Shown piece after piece: positions 58,456 through 64,000 of a stretch of 64,000 bases of DNA (the stretch's first letter is position 1; every line of letters begins with the position of its first letter). A model generated the notes under the pieces. That model did no database searches, was not told the DNA's origin, and worked only from the letters and a program-made list of their open reading frames with translations. The stretch spans positions 1,291,501-1,355,500 of the forward strand of contig NZ_CP135162.1 in NCBI RefSeq assembly GCF_001940165.2, given 5' to 3'. A program made the translations under genes and the position numbers. Source of the stretch: Roseburia sp. 831b. Lineage in GTDB: Bacteria > Bacillota > Clostridia > Lachnospirales > Lachnospiraceae.

Positions 58456-59358
58456 ATGAATTACGACGAATTTAAACAGACAATCAAGCAGACACTAGAA
58501 CTGCGTCTTGGTGAACACACCACTCTTTCCATTCAGGAAATCACCAAAAACAATAACACCCACTTTGACGGTCTTACCATTACCCAGGAAAACCTCAACA
58601 TTTCCCCGACCATCTACTTAAACGATTACTTTTCCAATTATCAAAACGGCGTATCGTTAGACGATATCTGTGATGATATTTTATCAGTCTACCGGAAGAA
58701 CCAGCCCAAAAGAAGCATCGACATCTCCTTTTTTACAGACTATAACAAAATAAAGCACCGCATCGTTTTTAAGCTAATCAATTTCGAAAAAAATAAGACC
58801 CTGCTAGAAAAGGTGCCTCATTTCCGATACTTAGATCTCGCTATCGTCTTTCACTGTCTGATTGATTCAACGGAGAATGGAAGTGCTACAATTCTAATCT
58901 ATACACACCATCTTTCCTATTGGAGCGTTACAAGAGATGACCTGTACGACCTGGCAATTCAGAACACACCACGCCTTTTGCCTTACGATTTACGCAACAT
59001 GACGGATGTTGTAAAAGAACTGTTAGGTGCTCCTGATGATATGGACGCTCTCTCCTTGAATACAGATTGTCCCTACCCTATGTATGTTCTTACCAACACC
59101 CACAAACTCCACGGCTCTACCTGCCTGCTCTATGAAAACCTTCTGTATCAGTTTGCCACAAAGCTTGACGCAGACCTTTTTATTCTGCCCAGCAGCATCC
59201 ATGAAGTGCTCTTAATTCCGGCATTTTCCCATTTCTCAGCCGATGAGCTAAATGCAATGGTACAGGAGGTCAACTCCACCCAGCTCTGTGCCGATGAAAT
59301 TCTATCCGACCATGTCTATTTCTTTTCCAGAAAAACAAAACTCTTAAGTATTTCCTAA
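58456..59358 (+). CDS. DUF5688-type protein, unknown function
   Basis: 300 aa. No catalytic motif I recognise. The N-terminal MNYDEFKQTIKQTLELRLG, the FDGLTITQENLNISPTIYLN segment and the C-terminal LPSSIHEVLLIPAF match, by memory, the DUF5688 family found across Lachnospiraceae. There is no signal peptide or membrane segment. ATG 58456 follows GGAGGCAAT. It is a single gene between the pot terminator and glgA. Confidence 0.78.
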   Translation: MNYDEFKQTIKQTLELRLGEHTTLSIQEITKNNNTHFDGLTITQENLNISPTIYLNDYFSNYQNGVSLDDICDDILSVYRKNQPKRSIDISFFTDYNKIKHRIVFKLINFEKNKTLLEKVPHFRYLDLAIVFHCLIDSTENGSATILIYTHHLSYWSVTRDDLYDLAIQNTPRLLPYDLRNMTDVVKELLGAPDDMDALSLNTDCPYPMYVLTNTHKLHGSTCLLYENLLYQFATKLDADLFILPSSIHEVLLIPAFSHFSADELNAMVQEVNSTQLCADEILSDHVYFFSRKTKLLSIS

Positions 59359-59409
59359 CGAAAAAAACTTTATCACTCTCACATATTTACCTATTTTTGC
59401 ATAAATAAG

Positions 59410-59530
59410 AATCCTGCTTGCAGGATTCTCCGCCTGCGGCGGGTCGCATTTGCGACATTGTTCTACTCCGCCGCAGTACGATTCTTGCAAAGCGTTTTTA
59501 TGTAATAGGAATGAATTTTCCTATTACATA
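59410..59530. repeat. Dispersed structured element, copy B, with flanking hairpins
   Basis: The core 59450-59530 matches copy A at 19506. Before it lie three tight palindromes: AGAATCCTGCTTGCAGGATTCT (split as AGAATCCTGC/GCAGGATTCT), CCGCCTGCGGCGG and GTCGCATTTGCGAC. After it, TTTTTATGTAATAGGAA and its exact reverse complement form a 17-bp stem that ends the glgA mRNA on the minus strand. Confidence 0.78.
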
Positions 59531-59535
59531 AAAAC

Positions 59536-60996
59536 TCAATCTTTCACATTATCGTCTACCAACTCACGATAAAGCGCTTCGTATTTTCTTGCGGATGCCT
59601 CCCAGGAATTGTCTTCTCTCATCGCACGTTTTACTAATCCAACCCATTCCTTTTTGTGGTGTCTGTAAACCTCAAGTGCATATAAGATGGTATCTAACAT
59701 CTCATGTGCATTGTAATTTGCAAAGGAGAAACCATTTCCGGTCTGCTCATATTCATTGTAGGCTGTCACCGTATCCTTTAATCCGCCCGTCTCACGCACG
59801 ATAGGAAGCGTCCCATAGCGCATGCTCATCATCTGGCTTAAGCCACATGGCTCAAATAACGATGGCATTAAAAACAAATCTGCGGATGCATAAATCTTAT
59901 GCGCCATCTCCTCCGAATACCCGATGTTTGCCTTTATCTTATCCGGATATTTTTCTTCAAAATAACGGAACATATTCTCATACTGTTCCTCCCCGGTCCC
60001 GAGTACCACCATCTGAATGTCCTCAATCGACATCAGCTGGTCCATCACATACGCAACTAAATCAAATCCCTTCTGGTTTGTCATCCGGGAAACGATCCCA
60101 AGTAATGGTGTCTTCTTTTTAAGTGGCAGGCCAAGCTCTTTTTGCAGCTGCTCTTTATTGGCAGCCTTTCCTTCTACCACATTCTGTTCGTCAAAATGCT
60201 GTAACAGATAAACGTCCTTTTTCGGATTATAAACCTCATAATCGATTCCGTTCGTAATGCCAAACAGATCGTCCTTTCTGGCATTCATCAAACCATCTAG
60301 TCCTTCTCCGCCCTGTTGGGTTGTAATCTCATACGCGTATGTCTTACTGACCGTGGTCACATAATCGGAATAGACAATACCACCCTTTAAGTAATTGGCT
60401 TCCCCGTAGGATTCTAACTTGTCCGGCACAAAAATCTGTTCCGGAAGCCCTGTCACGTCCATAATTGCCTGCAAATTCCATCTTCCTTGGAACTTCATAT
60501 TATGAATGGTATAAACCGTCTTCATTCCTGCATAATAGTTCTGGTCACCATAAATCGTGTGCAAAAAGACTGGAATCAGTCCGGTCTGCCAGTCATGACA
60601 GTGAATAATATCCGGACAAAAATCCAGATATGGCAATGCTTCTAATACCGCCTTGGAAAAATAAGCAAACTTCTCCACGTCCTCATGAATGTGGTTGTAT
60701 GGCTGCTCTCCTGCAAAGTAGTATTCGTTGTCCACAAAATAATACGTGATTCCTTTATATTTTGCTTCAAATATTCCTGCATACTGCTTTCTCCAACCAA
60801 GATTCACATAGAAATGGCAGAGAAAACGCATCTGTTTTCGAAATTCTTCGTTCATGCAGACGTATTTTGGCATAATCACACGAACATCGAATTCCTCTTT
60901 GTCAAAATATCCCGGTAAAGAACCGGTTACATCAGCAAGGCCTCCTGTCTTCATATAAGGAATTGCCTCTGATGCCGCAAACAATACTCTTCTCAT
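59536..60996 (-). CDS. glgA: Glycogen synthase (ADP-glucose)
   Basis: 486 aa GT5 family. It extends alpha-1,4-glucan from ADP-glucose. The N-terminal KTGGLADVTGSLPGYF binds ADP-glucose; SLFEPCGLSQMMSMRYG and ETGGLKDTV lie in the C-terminal donor site. glgB, glgC and glgP are not nearby. The stop overlaps the start of copy B of the repeat. Confidence 0.95.
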   Translation of the reverse strand: MRRVLFAASEAIPYMKTGGLADVTGSLPGYFDKEEFDVRVIMPKYVCMNEEFRKQMRFLCHFYVNLGWRKQYAGIFEAKYKGITYYFVDNEYYFAGEQPYNHIHEDVEKFAYFSKAVLEALPYLDFCPDIIHCHDWQTGLIPVFLHTIYGDQNYYAGMKTVYTIHNMKFQGRWNLQAIMDVTGLPEQIFVPDKLESYGEANYLKGGIVYSDYVTTVSKTYAYEITTQQGGEGLDGLMNARKDDLFGITNGIDYEVYNPKKDVYLLQHFDEQNVVEGKAANKEQLQKELGLPLKKKTPLLGIVSRMTNQKGFDLVAYVMDQLMSIEDIQMVVLGTGEEQYENMFRYFEEKYPDKIKANIGYSEEMAHKIYASADLFLMPSLFEPCGLSQMMSMRYGTLPIVRETGGLKDTVTAYNEYEQTGNGFSFANYNAHEMLDTILYALEVYRHHKKEWVGLVKRAMREDNSWEASARKYEALYRELVDDNVKD

Positions 60997-61093
60997 TACG
61001 TAAACCCTCCTAAGATTTCAAAGTCCCCATTCTTTCAAATCTTCTTTTCTGCATCTAACTACTAATATCATTATAATACACTTTGGAATATAT

Positions 61094-61135
61094 GAAAAGA
61101 ACCTTTACTTTGTAAAGTAAAGATTCTTTTCTTTT
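61094..61135 (-). terminator. Terminator of spo0A
   Basis: AAAAGAA-c-CTTTACTTTGTAAAGTAAAG-a-TTCTTTT, near-perfect, directly behind the spo0A stop, with T-rich ends. Confidence 0.85.
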
Positions 61136-61935
61136 TAATCATACATTTTATATTCCAGTCTGATCCGGTCCGTAATCAGTGCAATAAACTCAGAGTTCGT
61201 CGGCTTTCCTTTTCCATTGTGGATGGTATAACCGAACATCTCATCAATGGTATCCATCTTGCCTCTGCTCCATGCCACCTCAATTGCATGGCGGATTGCA
61301 CGCTCCACACGGCTTGGCGTTGTCTGGTATTTTTTTGCGATAGTCGGATATAAAATCTTGGTGATGGAATTTAACATTTCCATGTCATTTACCGACATGA
61401 TAATCGCATCTCTTAAATACTGGTATCCTTTGATATGTGCCGGCACTCCAATCTCATGTATAATCTCTGTGACATCCGCCTCCAGATTATGTTCCTCTGC
61501 CTCCAGTGCCTTTTCGTATGCGTTTACCTTACGGTTCTCCATATTTTTTACATTCACATGGTTTTTGACATATTTAATGCGGTCAATCACCATATCATTG
61601 TCAAAGGGTTTCATAATATAATAATCCGCGCCAAGATGGAACGCATCCTCTGTGATTTTCTCCTGTCCAATCGCACTAATCATAATAAATGTCGGGTGTT
61701 TTTTTAATGTTTTATCGCGATTTACCTTGTCAAGCACGCCGAGTCCGTCTAATTTCGGCATGACAATATCTAACAAGACCACATCCGGTTCTTTTGTTTT
61801 TATCACATTGTACGCTTCTTCTCCATCTTTTGCAGTACCTACTACGTTCAATTCCTCATCGCTTTCGATAATATCTCCTAATAAACGAAGCATTCTCTCA
61901 TTATCGTCCGCAATTGCAACATTCAGTTTCTCCAT
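61135..61935 (-). CDS. spo0A: Sporulation master regulator Spo0A
   Basis: 266 aa. Receiver domain: acidic pocket [10 protein letters not shown], phosphorylated Asp in [13 protein letters not shown], Lys in IMKPFDN. The C-terminal Spo0A DNA-binding domain contains [25 protein letters not shown] sequence (here [13 protein letters not shown]) and [14 protein letters not shown], the recognition helix region. It commands entry into sporulation. ATG 61935 has AGGAGGGTAAGA before it. The usual spoIVB gene is not directly upstream. Confidence 0.97.
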   Translation of the reverse strand: MEKLNVAIADDNERMLRLLGDIIESDEELNVVGTAKDGEEAYNVIKTKEPDVVLLDIVMPKLDGLGVLDKVNRDKTLKKHPTFIMISAIGQEKITEDAFHLGADYYIMKPFDNDMVIDRIKYVKNHVNVKNMENRKVNAYEKALEAEEHNLEADVTEIIHEIGVPAHIKGYQYLRDAIIMSVNDMEMLNSITKILYPTIAKKYQTTPSRVERAIRHAIEVAWSRGKMDTIDEMFGYTIHNGKGKPTNSEFIALITDRIRLEYKMYD

Positions 61936-62018
61936 TCTTACCCTCCTGCCTTCTTTCTTCCTTGACCGATTTTCTTCTGTAAAATCTGCCAAAACTCCTA
62001 AAATCGCAAAACGACTTT

Positions 62019-62064
62019 ATTCGTACTTTGATGATACAAAATCTTTTCAAAAACAAATGTCGAA
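62019..62064 (-). promoter_or_regulatory. SigmaH-like promoter and 0A box of spo0A
   Basis: On the minus strand AAAGATTT (62039-62046) matches the sigmaH -35 at 7 of 8 positions, and GAAT (62019-62022) the -10 core, 16 bp apart. TTCGACA (62058-62064), the reverse of the 0A box TGTCGAA, lies just ahead. This fits autoregulation as in Bacillus. Confidence 0.55.
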
Positions 62065-62095
62065 GGAAGTCGTTAACAAATTTATCACCCAACTT

Positions 62096-63529
62096 CTAAA
62101 ATGCAAAATAGATAAATGGACTGCCCTCCACATATCCTAATCCAATAATCAGACCTGCCACAATCCAGATAATAACCAGTGACCAGAATTTGGAAAGGTC
62201 TAAAATTGGGTAAAAACCGTCAAGACGTATTTTTTTTCTTTTACTTGAAAAAATTGCGATAGCACTCGCTAACACAACAACGATAATTGCAAAAATGCTA
62301 AAGGAGAAGTATTTGGTAATTCCCACATGCCCCGGAATCATCTGCTGTAACACCAGCATCGCCTTTGTAAAGCTTTCTGCGCGGAAGAAAATCCAACAGA
62401 TTGCTACAAAAAGATAGGTTCCTGCTATGGAAAGAACGGTAACCGGAATCGATTTTTGTTTCCCCGGAACCATTTTTTTGAAGCATTTATGTACGCAAAG
62501 TGCCAGGCCGTGAAGCGTTCCCCATGCCACAAATGTCCAGCTTGCACCATGCCAGAGTCCGCCTAATACCATCGTCAGTAACAGGTTCAGATAGGTACGG
62601 AATGTTCCTTTCCGGTTTCCACCAAGTGGAATATACAGGTACTGCTGCAGCCAGCTGGATAAACTAATGTGCCATCTTTTCCAAAATTCACTCACATTCT
62701 TTGAAAGATATGGAACATTAAAGTTACGTGGCAGGTCATATCCAATGCACTTCGCACATCCGACTGCCATATCCGAATATCCCGAAAAGTCACAGTAAAT
62801 CTGAATCGAATAGGATATCACCGCAAGCCAGACGGATACAGTGCTATACGCTGTTGGCACACGAAAAACATCATCCACAAAAACGGACAGGTTATCTGCA
62901 AGCACAACCTTTTTAAACAATCCAAATAAGAAAATCTGAACACCGTCATTTAAACGGCGCAGTGTTATTTTTCTGGTCTGCTCTAACTGCGGCAGAAATT
63001 CTTTTGCTTTTACAATCGGTCCTGCCACAAGCTGTGGGAAGAATGCGATATAAAGTGCAAACTTCACAAAATTCTTCATGACCGGAATCTCTTTTCTTGA
63101 GACGTCTATCATGTAGCTGATTGCCTGAAACGTATAAAAAGAAATTCCAACCGGTAAAATAATGGTAAGCGCATAGGCGTTCTCAATTCCAAACGCCTCA
63201 CAAAACGACGATACAAAAAAGTTATAATATTTAAAATATGCCAGAACAAGTAACGGAATCACGATTCCACATCCCAAAAACAAACGTTGGAACCGTTTCC
63301 ACTTTTCCATTGCAAGGGCACAGACGTAAGCCGATACCGTCACAAATAACAGCAAAAGACAAAATCTCTTATCCCACCATCCATAGAAAAAGTAGCTGGC
63401 AAGAAGTAAAAAATACTGCGAAATTATCTGATATAACTTCTCCCTTTTTCTTGTCAGCAAATCTAAAAGTCCTAAAAATCCTAATACGATAAGGAAAAAA
63501 AGTAAAAACGAAAAACTAGCAAATGTCAT
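62096..63529 (-). CDS. MBOAT-family O-acyltransferase
   Basis: 477 aa with about twelve membrane helices (AlgI/DltB/PatA class). The MBOAT core includes SGYSDMAVGCAKCIGYDLPR, NVSEFWKRWHISLSSWLQQY with the W-R-W-H motif, and GGLWHGASWTFVAWG with the catalytic His. It moves acyl groups across the membrane onto a polysaccharide or teichoic acid. The upstream gene encodes an SGNH-like protein, the usual partner. The exact substrate is unknown. Confidence 0.93.
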   Translation of the reverse strand: MTFASFSFLLFFLIVLGFLGLLDLLTRKREKLYQIISQYFLLLASYFFYGWWDKRFCLLLLFVTVSAYVCALAMEKWKRFQRLFLGCGIVIPLLVLAYFKYYNFFVSSFCEAFGIENAYALTIILPVGISFYTFQAISYMIDVSRKEIPVMKNFVKFALYIAFFPQLVAGPIVKAKEFLPQLEQTRKITLRRLNDGVQIFLFGLFKKVVLADNLSVFVDDVFRVPTAYSTVSVWLAVISYSIQIYCDFSGYSDMAVGCAKCIGYDLPRNFNVPYLSKNVSEFWKRWHISLSSWLQQYLYIPLGGNRKGTFRTYLNLLLTMVLGGLWHGASWTFVAWGTLHGLALCVHKCFKKMVPGKQKSIPVTVLSIAGTYLFVAICWIFFRAESFTKAMLVLQQMIPGHVGITKYFSFSIFAIIVVVLASAIAIFSSKRKKIRLDGFYPILDLSKFWSLVIIWIVAGLIIGLGYVEGSPFIYFAF

Positions 63530-63590
63530 ACAACTATCAATGCCTTTCTTTAATCTGCAAACACATGTGAAACTTTTCCTTCCACACTGC

Positions 63591-64000
63591 TTATTCTTTT
63601 TGTGTCACTGCATCATAGAGTGCCTGCGCAATCAGGCGATGTCCGTATTGGTTCAAATGTCCATAACACTCTTTTGTGTTAGAAAATCCGCTGACAATAT
63701 GATGATTCTGTTCATACTCTGTCAAAAAATCATCTGTCATATTCAAAAAGATAATATGATGTTCTTCACAAAGCGACGCAAATGTTGAAATTTTTCCATC
63801 CACATTCGAAGTTTTTAGTGTGCCATCCTCCTCAAGATAAAAATGAGGAAAATAATAGATAATTGGCGTTACATCATGTTCCGATGCTTCTGTTTCAATC
63901 TGTTCTAAAAGTTCCGACACCCTTTGTACATCATAAACACCATCATCCAATGCAGATTCTACAAATGCCTGTGAATCAACCTGATTCCCTTTATAGTTCT
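63591..64000 (-). CDS. SGNH-like acyltransferase partner, N-terminus cut by window edge
   Basis: The reverse frame is open from a stop at 63591 to the window end (about 135 codons). The visible part has IIYYFPHFYLEEDG, IIFLNMTDDFLT and ECYGHLNQYGHRLIAQAL, which resembles the Asp-x-x-His end of SGNH hydrolases (H of GHLNQYGH). SGNH-like proteins (AlgX/AlgJ or DHHW type) finish the transfer of acyl groups supplied by MBOAT enzymes. The missing part would hold the Ser. About 60 bp separate the genes. Confidence 0.7.
   Translation of the reverse strand, partial: NYKGNQVDSQAFVESALDDGVYDVQRVSELLEQIETEASEHDVTPIIYYFPHFYLEEDGTLKTSNVDGKISTFASLCEEHHIIFLNMTDDFLTEYEQNHHIVSGFSNTKECYGHLNQYGHRLIAQALYDAVTQKE

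Overview
The window looks like chromosome of a low-GC, anaerobic, motile, spore-forming Firmicute of the Lachnospiraceae (Roseburia/Agathobacter type). The reasons are clear RBS/sigmaA signals, spo0A, a SpoIID-domain protein, chemoreceptors, a leuS T-box, a GGGtGRT/NifU-like pair, a DUF5688 protein and YhgE/Pip proteins. The family is inferred from gene content, not from a database search. There is no prophage, integrase, insertion sequence or CRISPR array. Both ends cut genes: a SpoIID-domain protein on the left and an SGNH-like protein on the right.

Layout. 1-7.1 kb: SpoIID-domain gene, a probable 6S RNA with its own promoter, a chemoreceptor plus orphan solute-binding lipoprotein operon, and citrate synthase. 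7.1-11.3 kb: a two-component system, a small membrane protein, and a CheY-like regulator paired with an MshEN-like/CheX-like protein. 11.3-21.5 kb: amino-acid metabolism (thrC, leuCD with a divergent LysR gene, leuS with a T-box, ilvN-ilvC) and an AP2-domain protein. 21.6-28.4 kb: cell-envelope genes (zinc-ribbon/TM2 protein, two YhgE/Pip proteins around a small membrane protein, a frameshifted secreted protein). 28.6-38.1 kb: GGGtGRT + NifU-like pair, YARHG lipoprotein, beta-helix acyltransferase-like protein, topoisomerase III with six C-terminal zinc-ribbon repeats, and a DUF234 ATPase. 38.3-46.5 kb: second chemoreceptor, asd, queH-argH, glycosyltransferase, small membrane protein, GDSL esterase. 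46.6-53.6 kb: nucleoside salvage cluster (udk, deoC, cdd, BMP-type ABC importer) headed by tRNA-Thr. 54-58.3 kb: polyamine importer potABCD with an XRE-cupin regulator. 58.4-64 kb: DUF5688 protein, glgA, spo0A, and an MBOAT O-acyltransferase with an SGNH-like partner.

How the parts work together. The nup-cdd-deoC-udk run takes up nucleosides, deaminates cytidine, phosphorylates uridine/cytidine and degrades deoxyribose phosphate. leuCD, ilvNC, thrC, asd and argH are scattered single steps of amino-acid biosynthesis; leuS is controlled by a T-box. The sensory genes (two MCPs, a lone SBP, CheY and CheX-like proteins) fit a motile gut bacterium.

Most interesting non-coding structure: a dispersed element in two copies (leuS leader and glgA 3' end) with a covarying base pair; a palindromic terminator core used twice with different but self-complementary flanks; a 12-A run inside the ilvN promoter spacer; a Spo0A box in the spo0A promoter and another upstream of the DUF234 ATPase; and paired hairpins between 6S RNA and the SpoIID gene. 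No wholly new system is proven here. The best candidates for new biology are the AP2-domain protein, the MshEN/CheX protein, the GGGtGRT pair and the dispersed structured repeat.
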